From: Syntrophorhabdaceae bacterium
GTDB taxonomy: Bacteria; Desulfobacterota; Syntrophorhabdia; Syntrophorhabdales; Syntrophorhabdaceae
Direction of reading: 5' to 3'
DNA: 7,405 nt
Assembly: GCA_026416315.1 (NCBI GenBank)
Contig: JAOAFK010000114.1
Coordinates: 1 to 7,405, forward strand
Position 1 is the stretch's first letter, and each line of letters opens with the position of its first letter. Below are positions 1 to 6,223 of this stretch, one piece after another. The notes under the pieces are model-generated. The model saw only the letters and a list, made by a program, of their open reading frames with translations, was not told the DNA's origin and made no database searches. A program made the translations under genes and the position numbers.

Positions 1-98
1 TTCAGTGTTTTTAAAATGATTTCATCATTCCAATAAACACTTTTGGACTTCGATTTAAGCTCTTCTATTTCCCTTTCTATGGTTGCTAACTCTTCCAT
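1..98 (-). CDS. N-terminal fragment of an unrecognised protein (runs off the left edge)
   Basis: Not recognised. Reading leftward from an ATG at 98-96 there is an open frame of 32 codons plus two bases with no stop before the window edge. The peptide begins MEELATIEREIEELKSKSKS and continues with a Tyr-Trp-Asn-Asp-Glu segment; it is highly charged, rich in Glu/Lys with heptad-like Leu/Ile spacing, so an N-terminal helix or coiled coil is likely. The start is well supported: the message reads AAGGAGATAGATG, a near-consensus Shine-Dalgarno site (101-108), and a promoter-like TTGACA box lies farther upstream at 159-164. The gene therefore probably has its own transcript. No function can be assigned from 32 residues. 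Confidence 0.65.
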   Translation of the reverse strand, partial: MEELATIEREIEELKSKSKSVYWNDEIILKTL

Positions 99-135
99 CT
101 ATCTCCTTAAAATACCACTATAATCCTAATGTGCG

Positions 136-164
136 ATGTTATAATAACAAAAAAAAATTGTCAA
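136..164 (-). promoter_or_regulatory. Candidate sigma-70-type promoter for the leftmost gene
   Basis: On the minus strand there is a perfect -35 hexamer TTGACA (plus-strand 159-164). Downstream are two overlapping -10 options: TAACAT with a 17-base spacer (136-141; four of six consensus matches) or TATAAC with a 15-base spacer (138-143; five of six). A run of A/T directly upstream of the -35 box could act as an UP element. The predicted transcript would start about 30 bases before the AAGGAGAT ribosome site of the leftmost gene. The -35 box is convincing; the choice of -10 is open. Confidence 0.5.
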
Positions 165-165
165 G

Positions 166-193
166 AAAAAAATTAAAAATTTTTAATTTTTTT
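166..193. repeat. 28-bp perfect A/T-only palindrome at the end of the MORN gene
   Basis: The bases from 166 to 193 read A7-TT-A5-T5-AA-T7, a perfect inverted repeat with no central spacer. It contains the first two bases (as seen on the plus strand, 192-193) of the stop codon of the MORN gene. In the minus-strand transcript it could fold into a weak A-U hairpin ending in a U run, so a low-efficiency terminator is possible. It also sits immediately upstream of the TTGACA box of the next minus-strand gene, where such A/T tracts can serve as an UP element. An A/T-only stem is thermodynamically poor, so the promoter-side role may be the likelier one. Confidence 0.5.
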
Positions 194-599
194 ACTTTAT
201 CGGTTTCACTGGTCTGTCTCTGTCCCAAATACCTTTGAAAACTACCTTACCATCTTCGCTGTATAATGTGCCATTGCCATGAAAGAAACCGTCTTTAAAT
301 TCACCAACGTATTTGCTCTTCGTTGATAGTGTATAAACACCTTTTCCATGCATCTTGCCTTCTTTCCATTGTCCTACATATTTTGCTCCGTTGGGAAAAT
401 AACATGTTCCATGGCCATGATATTTACCATTTTTAAAATACCCGATATATTTGCTATTAGGGGAGATTAAAAAAGTGCCTTTTCCGTTCTGGCAATCTCC
501 GCTTATACATTCTGAACCCACATATAACCAGGGAAAAAACACCAAAAAAAGAAAAAAAGTGGTTAGCGAAATAAATTTCAGAAATTGTTTTAAACCCAT
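192..599 (-). CDS. Small exported MORN-repeat protein
   Basis: This 135-residue protein starts with a Lys-containing n-region and a long hydrophobic, Phe-rich stretch (about residues 8-27), which reads as a signal peptide or N-terminal membrane anchor. The rest is MORN repeats: three clear 23-residue-period units beginning at residues 51 (YIGYFKNGKYHGHGT), 74 (YVGQWKEGKMHGKG) and 97 (YVGEFKDGFFHGNGT), a partial unit before residue 51 (NGKGTF at 38-43) and a broken last one (FKGIWDRDRP at 121-130). Cys31 and Cys36 lie just after the hydrophobic segment; there is no good lipobox, so a disulphide is more plausible than a lipid anchor. MORN repeats fold as an open beta-sheet and commonly bind lipids or proteins; the specific partner is unknown. 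The ATG at 599 follows AAGGGGGGTGG, an acceptable G-rich ribosome site. It is divergent from tatD and appears monocistronic. Confidence 0.88.
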   Translation of the reverse strand: MGLKQFLKFISLTTFFLFLVFFPWLYVGSECISGDCQNGKGTFLISPNSKYIGYFKNGKYHGHGTCYFPNGAKYVGQWKEGKMHGKGVYTLSTKSKYVGEFKDGFFHGNGTLYSEDGKVVFKGIWDRDRPVKPIK

Positions 600-628
600 C
601 CACCCCCCTTATTTAGAAAGATAATTTT

Positions 629-657
629 TTATTACATTGTTGAACGTATTTTTTCAA
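629..657 (-). promoter_or_regulatory. Weak candidate promoter for the MORN gene
   Basis: On the minus strand, TTGAAA (plus 652-657) is followed after 17 bases by TAATAA (629-634), or after 15 bases by the better -10 match TGTAAT (631-636). It would fire about 30-40 bases before the MORN start codon. The divergent region is very A/T-rich, so chance matches are expected and this is only a candidate. It overlaps the candidate tatD promoter on the other strand. Confidence 0.3.
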
Positions 658-691
658 GACAATTCTATACTCTAATGACCTAAAATATGAT
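640..691 (+). promoter_or_regulatory. Weak candidate promoter elements for the tatD cluster
   Basis: A plus-strand TTGAAC (640-645) is followed by TATACT (666-671), but the spacer is 20 bases, longer than optimal. A second -10-like TATGAT (686-691) lies only ten bases before the tatD ATG and would give a leaderless or almost leaderless message, which would agree with the lack of a Shine-Dalgarno sequence there. A promoter for the plus-strand cluster must lie in or near this 102-base divergent gap, unless transcription enters from elsewhere; which element is used is not decided by the sequence. Confidence 0.25.
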
Positions 692-701
692 ATAAAAAGT
701 T

Positions 702-1475
702 ATGTTTATTGACTCCCACTGTCATCTTGAGATGGAATCATATATAAAAGATAGAGAACATGTGATAAAAAGGGCACAAGATGGAGGCATATCATACATA
801 CTCACAGTAGGCACTGAGGAAAAATATTTCAACATTGTATCAGAACTCACAAAAAAATATAATGATATTTACGGTGCTATAGGTATACACCCCCATAACA
901 GCTCACAGTTCAATCACAATACAGAAAAAAAGATAAGAGATTATTTAAAATCCCATAGAAAGATAGTGGCATATGGAGAAATAGGCCTTGATTTTTTCAA
1001 AAATTATTCACCTCATGACATACAAAAAGAGGTCTTCATACATCAGATTCACATAGCAAAAGAATTAAATCTTCCCATAATAATTCATTCAAGGGCAGCA
1101 GAAGAAGATACCTTAAAAATTTTAAAAGAAACAGGTGTATCGAGGGGTGTAATACATTGTTTTTCCTATAATAAAGAATATGCAAAAAAATTTTTAAACT
1201 TGGGATTTTATATATCCATACCTGGTACCATAACTTTTAGTAAAAAACAGGAATCCATTGATGTTGTAAAATATATACCATTAGATAGGCTCCTTGCTGA
1301 AACAGATGCACCGTTTCTCACACCTGAGCCACACAGAGGTAAAAGGAACGAACCTTTATATGTAAAATACACTGTTGAGGCAATTGCCCGAATAAGAAAT
1401 GAAGATTTAGAAAAATTAAAATATGCTATTTACAAAAACTTTATAGATCTTTTTCTCGGAGGCCAACTGTTTTAA
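702..1475 (+). CDS. tatD: TatD-family metal-dependent DNase
   Basis: A full-length (257-residue) member of the TatD/YcfH family of TIM-barrel, metal-dependent deoxyribonucleases, cytosolic enzymes linked to DNA repair and degradation. The expected metal ligands are present: the N-terminal His-x-His (H6, H8 in MFIDSHCHLE), E93 in the YGEIGLDFF motif, H129 in IIIHSRAA, H152 in GVIHCFS, and D202 in LLAETDAPFLTPEPHRG. The GIHPH motif (61-65) is also typical. The start at 702 is dictated by the family pattern, because the catalytic His-x-His sits six residues in, yet no Shine-Dalgarno sequence precedes it (GATATAAAAAGTT). It is the first gene of the plus-strand cluster and ends 12 bases before the next gene. 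Family assignment is secure; which paralogue (TatD, YcfH or YjjV type) is less so, though the short length and motifs best fit the YcfH/TatD type. Confidence 0.95.
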   Translation: MFIDSHCHLEMESYIKDREHVIKRAQDGGISYILTVGTEEKYFNIVSELTKKYNDIYGAIGIHPHNSSQFNHNTEKKIRDYLKSHRKIVAYGEIGLDFFKNYSPHDIQKEVFIHQIHIAKELNLPIIIHSRAAEEDTLKILKETGVSRGVIHCFSYNKEYAKKFLNLGFYISIPGTITFSKKQESIDVVKYIPLDRLLAETDAPFLTPEPHRGKRNEPLYVKYTVEAIARIRNEDLEKLKYAIYKNFIDLFLGGQLF

Positions 1476-1487
1476 AAGGAGACCACC

Positions 1488-2057
1488 ATGAAACCTGCTC
1501 TGATAATAGTGGATATGTTAAGGGATAATTTTTCTGAAAAGACCACAGGAGAGAGGGAAGAGGAAAAGATAATACATCCCTTAAGAGACTTTATAAAACA
1601 GTGCAGAACCAAAGGAATTACCATAATATTTGCCTGTGATAGTTTTTTGAAAGAAGACTTTATTTTTAAAGGCAGAATGAAGCCTCATGCCATAAGGGGT
1701 ACAGAAGGCGCATTACCTTTAAAAGAACTTGAACCTGATGAAAGGGATATCATCCTTGAAAAGAGAAGATTCAGTGCCTTTTTTAAAACAGACCTGGATC
1801 AGACATTGAGAACCATAGGCGTTGATACCGTCCTTGTGACAGGTGTAAATACACATTTCTGTGTGATAGCCACTGCCTTTGATGCGGTGTGCCATGATTT
1901 TTATACCATTATCCTTGAGGATTTAAGTGCCTGTTATAAAAAAAGCATACACGAGGCATTCATGGATGCCTATAGAAAATCAGCAATATATCCCATCTTC
2001 AGGGTTATGACCTCATCTGAATTTTTAAAATTATATGAAGAGGCAAAAACAACTTGA
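1488..2057 (+). CDS. Cysteine hydrolase, isochorismatase/nicotinamidase superfamily
   Basis: This 189-residue protein has the superfamily catalytic triad: D9 in LIIVDMLRD, K92 in LEKRRFSAF, and the nucleophile C125 in TGVNTHFCV, preceded by the bond (V120-N121) that is usually cis in this family. The H-x-x-x-G-T-x-G segment (HAIRGTEGA, 67-75) resembles nicotinamidases, but the nicotinamidase metal motif is altered: D51 and H67 are kept, while the expected D-x-H reads D-S-F and the next ligand position is probably D57. I therefore do not name it pncA; nicotinamide, another amide or a different small molecule are all possible. Length is normal for the superfamily. The ATG at 1488 follows a strong AAAAGGAG site spaced well for initiation, 12 bases after tatD, so the two are likely co-transcribed. 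Its stop abuts the next reading frame directly. Confidence 0.88.
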   Translation: MKPALIIVDMLRDNFSEKTTGEREEEKIIHPLRDFIKQCRTKGITIIFACDSFLKEDFIFKGRMKPHAIRGTEGALPLKELEPDERDIILEKRRFSAFFKTDLDQTLRTIGVDTVLVTGVNTHFCVIATAFDAVCHDFYTIILEDLSACYKKSIHEAFMDAYRKSAIYPIFRVMTSSEFLKLYEEAKTT

Positions 2058-2633
2058 TTGCAACATCTACATATGCTTATCGAAGAATTTGAAGAAGAGA
2101 TAAGAAGAAAAAAAAGAAGAAAAAAGATCATATTACTCATAATTACTTTTATATGGTTAGGTTTTTTAACCATTTTGCTTTATAATCGGTTTTTTTCAGA
2201 TAACATTATTATTCAGGAAAAAGAACCTGAAAAAAAAGAAGAAATTGTAATCTTTTACCCTGATAAGGGATTGAAATTTAAAAAAATGACATTGAAACTA
2301 CAAAAGAATATGCAGGAGAAAGAAAGGGTGGATCTGGCAATAAAGACATTAAAAGAACTTAAAACCCTTCCCGAAGCACTTGTGCTTTATGAGGTTGGAT
2401 CAGACGAAAGGGGTATCATATATGCAAATTTTTCAAAACATCTTGTAGAAGAAACAAAGGAGTCAAAGAGAGAGATTGCTGCTGTGTTTTCCATTGTCAA
2501 TACCCTTATCACAAATATACAAAATGCAAAGGCGGTTCAGTTTTTGATAGAAGGGGAGCCTGTATATACCTTAAATGGTATAATATACATTTATAAACCT
2601 ATATTTTTTAATGATAATTTAGTGGAGGATTAA
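2058..2633 (+). CDS. Membrane-anchored GerMN-domain protein
   Basis: Up to 191 residues. A short cytoplasmic N-terminus ending in a basic cluster (RRKKRRKK, 16-23) precedes one membrane helix (about 24-46), so the rest should lie outside the membrane. Residues about 88-182 match the GerMN domain, first known from the spore-germination protein GerM: the sequence shows the alternating RVDLAIKTLKEL helix, a strand ending in IIYANFSKHL, the typical IVNTLITNI helix and AVQFLIEGEPV. GerMN proteins also occur in non-sporulating bacteria, so sporulation is not implied. The start is uncertain: TTG at 2058 directly abuts the previous stop, with a GAGG at 2040-2043 that is rather far (14 bases), while ATG at 2073 has no ribosome site and would give 186 residues. 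Translational coupling to the hydrolase gene is likely. The TAA stop abuts the serS ATG, whose GGAGG site lies inside this gene. Confidence 0.85.
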   Translation: MQHLHMLIEEFEEEIRRKKRRKKIILLIITFIWLGFLTILLYNRFFSDNIIIQEKEPEKKEEIVIFYPDKGLKFKKMTLKLQKNMQEKERVDLAIKTLKELKTLPEALVLYEVGSDERGIIYANFSKHLVEETKESKREIAAVFSIVNTLITNIQNAKAVQFLIEGEPVYTLNGIIYIYKPIFFNDNLVED

Positions 2634-3908
2634 ATGCTCGACCCGAAAATAATAAGAGAACATATTGACCTAATCTATGAAAGTTTAAGAAAAAGGGGTG
2701 CTGATTTTAATTTAGATCTATTGCTTGAATTAGATGAAAGAAGAAGAAATCTCATAAAAGAAACCGAAAATTTGAAGAACAAAAGAAATTCATTGTCAGA
2801 CGTAATTGCCCAGTCTAAGAAAAAAGGTGAAGATGTAAGTGAAAAAATAAAATATCTAAAAGACATTGGTGTGGAGATCTCAAACCTTGAGCAAAAACTA
2901 CGAATGGTTGAAAAAGAATGGGAAGAGATGATGCTTATGATTCCGAATATACCTCATTCTTCAGTGCCAGTTGGCACCTCAGATGCAGATAATAAGGTTG
3001 TTAAGATCTGGGGTGAAAAACCTAAATTTGATTTTGAACCTCTTCCCCACTGGGATATAGGAGAAAGGCTTGATATACTTGATTTTAAAAGGGCAGCAAA
3101 GATAACGGGCTCACGTTTTACCCTTTATAAGTCTTTTGGCGCGCAACTTGAAAGGGCACTGATAAATTTTATGATTGACCTCCATACAAAGGAACATGGA
3201 TACGTAGAGGTCTTACCCCCTTTTATGGTAAACAGACAAACCATGACAGGGACAGGACAGTTGCCCAAATTTGAAGAAGAGCTTTTTAAACTCGACGGCC
3301 TTGATTATTTTCTTATACCAACTGCAGAGGTTCCTGTAACAAACATCTTCAGTAATGAGATATTGAAAGAAAAAGACCTTCCTATAAAATTCGTGGCTTA
3401 TACACCCTGTTTCAGAAAAGAAGCAGGTGCCCATGGAAAGGACACGAGGGGATTAACAAGACAGCATCAATTCAACAAGGTGGAACTTGTAAAATTTACC
3501 ACCCCTGAAACCTCCTACGAAGAGCTCGAAAGTCTATTGAATGACGCCGAAGAGGTATTGAGAAGGCTCAACATCCATTACAGGGTATCCCTTCTATGCA
3601 CAGGTGACCTCGGTTTTTCATCTGCAAAGACTTACGATATTGAGGTATGGTTACCCGGACAGAACATATACAGAGAGATATCATCTTGCAGTAATTTTGA
3701 GGCATTCCAGGCAAGAAGGGCAATGATAAGATATAAAAAAGAAAACGGCAAAAATGAGTTCGTCCATACATTAAATGGTTCAGGCCTTGCCATAGGAAGA
3801 ACCGTGATGGCCATTTTGGAAAACTATCAAACAAGGGATGGCTCCATTAGGGTACCTGATGCCCTCATACCCTATATGAACGGTTTAGAAATTTTTCCTA
3901 AACCGTAG
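2634..3908 (+). CDS. serS: Seryl-tRNA synthetase
   Basis: SerRS attaches serine to tRNA-Ser (and to tRNA-Sec where present) in the cytosol using ATP. The 424 residues match the usual bacterial length. Residues about 1-105 form the N-terminal tRNA-binding helical arm, with charged coiled-coil helices (30-100). The class II catalytic core follows: motif 1 around HGYVEVLPPFMV (188-199), the serine-binding TAE signature (T230-E232), motif 2 FRKEAGAHGKDTRGLTRQHQ (260-279) leading to FNKVE, the REISSCSNFEAFQARR segment (347-362), and motif 3 LNGSGLAIGRTVMAILEN (380-397). Start at 2634 is clear: GGAGG (2624-2628) is five bases upstream, and the upstream gene's TAA abuts it. The last 11 bases overlap the end of the convergent gene at 3898. 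No missing catalytic residue was noticed. Confidence 0.98.
   Translation: MLDPKIIREHIDLIYESLRKRGADFNLDLLLELDERRRNLIKETENLKNKRNSLSDVIAQSKKKGEDVSEKIKYLKDIGVEISNLEQKLRMVEKEWEEMMLMIPNIPHSSVPVGTSDADNKVVKIWGEKPKFDFEPLPHWDIGERLDILDFKRAAKITGSRFTLYKSFGAQLERALINFMIDLHTKEHGYVEVLPPFMVNRQTMTGTGQLPKFEEELFKLDGLDYFLIPTAEVPVTNIFSNEILKEKDLPIKFVAYTPCFRKEAGAHGKDTRGLTRQHQFNKVELVKFTTPETSYEELESLLNDAEEVLRRLNIHYRVSLLCTGDLGFSSAKTYDIEVWLPGQNIYREISSCSNFEAFQARRAMIRYKKENGKNEFVHTLNGSGLAIGRTVMAILENYQTRDGSIRVPDALIPYMNGLEIFPKP
3880..3906. terminator. Hairpin spanning the convergent stop codons (possible bidirectional transcription stop)
   Basis: ACGGTTTAG (3880-3888) and CTAAACCGT (3898-3906) form a perfect 9-bp inverted repeat around a 9-base A/T loop, in which two further A-T pairs are possible past one mismatch. 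The right arm contains the stop codon of the minus-strand gene (3898-3900), and the serS stop overlaps its last base. Because it is symmetrical it can form in both transcripts. Neither side is followed at once by a T tract (the nearest plus-strand T run is at 3924-3929), so it is not a textbook intrinsic terminator; it may act as an mRNA 3'-end stabiliser or a weak terminator. Confidence 0.45.
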
Positions 3909-6189
3909 AGAGGATTTGGTCTATTTTTTCAATTATCAAGGGGTCACTTTCATTATCTTTTATCTCAAGTAAAAGACCTCTTGAATTTGGCCCTAAAAGA
4001 TAAAAGAAGAAATCGATTGCCTTCAGTAGAAGTTGTTTATCCCCTATCTCTTTTAAAGTATTAATGATCGCAAGCATGGCCCTTTTTTTCTTTGTTATAC
4101 ATATACCCTGAATCAAGAGGTCTTTAATTTCAGGTTCATCTTCTTTTTTAAGATGTTCAAGCAATGGGTTAATCATATCCTTGTCTTTTATTTTTATTAA
4201 AACCTTAACAACTTCTGTCCTTTTTTTGACATCATCAAGGTAAAGCAATTGAAGTATTGGCTGGATATCAATGCCTTTACCATCATTTATCGCCTTTTCA
4301 AGAAAATCTTCATAAGTTTCTGAATGAAATAAAAGACTTGCAAGGATGACACCGTTTTCTTCTTTTGAAAAAATAAGATTGTGTTGCCATCTTTCAAAAA
4401 CCTTTAGATCTTCATTTCCTAACAGGGTTTTATTTACAATTGCATTGTTCAGCCGATTTTTTAATCTCTTTCTGTCTTCAAACTCATAAAGCCTTAAGAC
4501 TTTATAAAGGGGGTCAATTAAGTGTCTGCCTGATAGATGATAAAATATTTGTTCAGGTGTTTCCCTCTGGAGAACTAAATCCCTGTCTTTTAAAGTATTA
4601 AGATAGCCCGTTATGCGTTTCTTTGGTATGCATGTCCACTCATATAAATCTTCGATTGTGAATCTTCTTATTACCTTTTCTTTTTTATCCACAAGTACTG
4701 CCATTAAACTTCTAAAATCGTATTCATCAATTATATCTTTCAACAAGTCATGGAGTACATTTTCTGGGTTCAGTTTTGCCCTCATCATAACAAGTTCTAT
4801 GGGTTTATATGATACTTCTGACTCCCACAATAATCTCTCTCCATCAAAGGTATCTTTTATCACTGCCCCTTTTATGGGTTTTACTTCACAGACTGAAGTT
4901 AGTTCAACACCTTCAAAGGGTTTGAACCAATCAAAAAAATTACTCTTATCTCCTGATGCAATTATGAATACCTCATCATGGTCAATGCAGAATTTTATAA
5001 ATCTTTCAAACTTTTCCTGTTCCGCTTTTGTTAGATTTATATACCTTTCGCAGTTGTCAATTATAAAATATAAGGGCTCATCCTCTAAAAGCCTCTTGCA
5101 GATTGAAATAATATCGAGGCCTGTCTGACTGAATTGACTATATTTTTTACATATGATATTTCTTAATTCAGAAACAGGTTTTTCCCATATATCGCAATAA
5201 AACACATGTTTACTCAATAAAAATAATTGAGGCATAACAAAAGATTTCAACAGAGTCGTTTTACCTATTGATTCATCTCCTACAACTATGGTACTGCCGT
5301 TATTGAAAAGTTTATCAAGAATTATAGATGCCTTTTCCCATCTTTCAACAGGTGGGCCTTCAAATTCATTATATGGAGAAAATCTTGGTATTTCAAATAT
5401 ATCTCTTTCATAGTTAAAGTTACTTTTAATATTCCATATTATCTCTTTATAATTTATACCGAATTTACCATTCACATATTCTTTAAACTGAAAAAACATA
5501 TCATTGATTAAAGATTTTGCATTATTGAGCATGTGTATCTCATATGGGAATTTCGCATTATAACCTATGGATATGATACCCTCCCGACTTTCTATGGAAA
5601 GGTCTACATCCTCTTTCCTTAAAAATATCTTAGATTCATTAAACCTTCTTAATCTTGAAAATTTTACATCTGAATAAAAAATATCGTATAAAAGATGGGC
5701 AAAATTGAATATATGTCCTATAACCCTTGTATTCCTTATCAAGGCCTTTTTGTTATCCTCTGTAATCTCCAGTTCAATGGGCAGCATCTTTATTTTATTG
5801 GAAAATGAAAAGTAACTGATAACCTCTATGGCCACTTCTGGTATTCTTAAACCATTACTTTTGATGATCCCTTTGTTATAATTAAAAATGTTTTTTAGTA
5901 TGAGAGATTCTGGTTTCCATCTGTATTCTCTCAACTTATCTATATCGTGAAGATATATGATACCCAAAAGGGTAAAGATTTCTCCTGAGAACATCTCTTC
6001 TGTCCTGTCTCGAGGTTCAGGCAGAAGGGTTTCTATGAGGGTCTTTAAATCTTCAACATGTTTTTTTAATGGTAAATTAGAAGATGGAAATATTTCCTCC
6101 TCACAGACCCTTTTAAGCTCAAGGAATCTCTGATATAGCTTAAGCTCTCTTTCCTTGTTTTTTAATATATCTTCAAGCCTTGACTGCAT
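3898..6189 (-). CDS. HD-like / STAND-type P-loop NTPase with winged-helix and helical-repeat regions
   Basis: A 763-residue soluble protein that I cannot match to a named family. Domains by eye: a charged helix (1-30); an HD-phosphohydrolase-like domain (about 35-255) with H44 and the H81-D82 pair in IIYLHDIDKL, but without the usual later His motif and with A-H-L-L-Y-D (164-169) where A-D-x-L-D is expected; a P-loop NTPase (about 270-500) with Walker A GDESIGKTT (304-312), Walker B LYFIIDNCE (373-381, D378) and a sensor-like strand VFIIASGDKS (407-416); a winged-helix-like segment (about 508-560); and Leu/Ile/Lys-rich paired helices resembling HEAT repeats (about 610-763). This order suggests a STAND switch ATPase: HD effector or sensor in front, repeats as the sensing or scaffold part. 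The ATG at 6189 is fixed by an in-frame TGA six bases upstream (6196-6198), but the ribosome site is weak. It follows secF by 34 bases and probably shares its transcript. Anti-phage defence, signalling and protein quality control are all possible; domain edges are approximate. Confidence 0.75.
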   Translation of the reverse strand: MQSRLEDILKNKERELKLYQRFLELKRVCEEEIFPSSNLPLKKHVEDLKTLIETLLPEPRDRTEEMFSGEIFTLLGIIYLHDIDKLREYRWKPESLILKNIFNYNKGIIKSNGLRIPEVAIEVISYFSFSNKIKMLPIELEITEDNKKALIRNTRVIGHIFNFAHLLYDIFYSDVKFSRLRRFNESKIFLRKEDVDLSIESREGIISIGYNAKFPYEIHMLNNAKSLINDMFFQFKEYVNGKFGINYKEIIWNIKSNFNYERDIFEIPRFSPYNEFEGPPVERWEKASIILDKLFNNGSTIVVGDESIGKTTLLKSFVMPQLFLLSKHVFYCDIWEKPVSELRNIICKKYSQFSQTGLDIISICKRLLEDEPLYFIIDNCERYINLTKAEQEKFERFIKFCIDHDEVFIIASGDKSNFFDWFKPFEGVELTSVCEVKPIKGAVIKDTFDGERLLWESEVSYKPIELVMMRAKLNPENVLHDLLKDIIDEYDFRSLMAVLVDKKEKVIRRFTIEDLYEWTCIPKKRITGYLNTLKDRDLVLQRETPEQIFYHLSGRHLIDPLYKVLRLYEFEDRKRLKNRLNNAIVNKTLLGNEDLKVFERWQHNLIFSKEENGVILASLLFHSETYEDFLEKAINDGKGIDIQPILQLLYLDDVKKRTEVVKVLIKIKDKDMINPLLEHLKKEDEPEIKDLLIQGICITKKKRAMLAIINTLKEIGDKQLLLKAIDFFFYLLGPNSRGLLLEIKDNESDPLIIEKIDQILSTV

Positions 6190-6223
6190 AAGTCTTCATA
6201 AGAAGATATAGAATTGTAAAATG

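Noticed and set aside
150..662. Similar strings near 157-170 and, inverted, 648-662 (ATTGTC..GAAAAA), considered as a shared operator
   Set aside because: The match is short, interrupted and A/T-rich; chance similarity between two A/T-rich promoter regions is the simpler reading.
1970..2173. 67-codon minus-strand open frame across the hydrolase/GerMN junction
   Set aside because: Its hydrophobic stretch is simply the antisense of the lysine-rich and membrane-helix codons of the GerMN gene.
3213..3834. Minus-strand open frames opposite serS (3213-3434, 3568-3834, 3632-3814)
   Set aside because: They lie antisense to highly conserved catalytic motifs of serS and show no protein-family features.
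4613..5128. 171-codon plus-strand open frame opposite the NTPase gene
   Set aside because: Ser/Leu/Ile-rich translation with no motif or ribosome site, lying antisense inside a gene with clear Walker motifs; a shadow frame.
3898..6189. Reading the NTPase as a Cas3-like or retron/toxin effector of a defence island
   Set aside because: No helicase motifs, nuclease motifs, CRISPR repeats, reverse transcriptase or mobile-element genes in the window; the neighbours are core housekeeping genes.
6175..6199. An 8-codon open frame (MKTYAVKA) whose ATG lies ten bases before the NTPase start and overlaps it out of frame
   Set aside because: It could be a tiny upstream frame, but it has no ribosome site and such short frames arise by chance; not enough to annotate.
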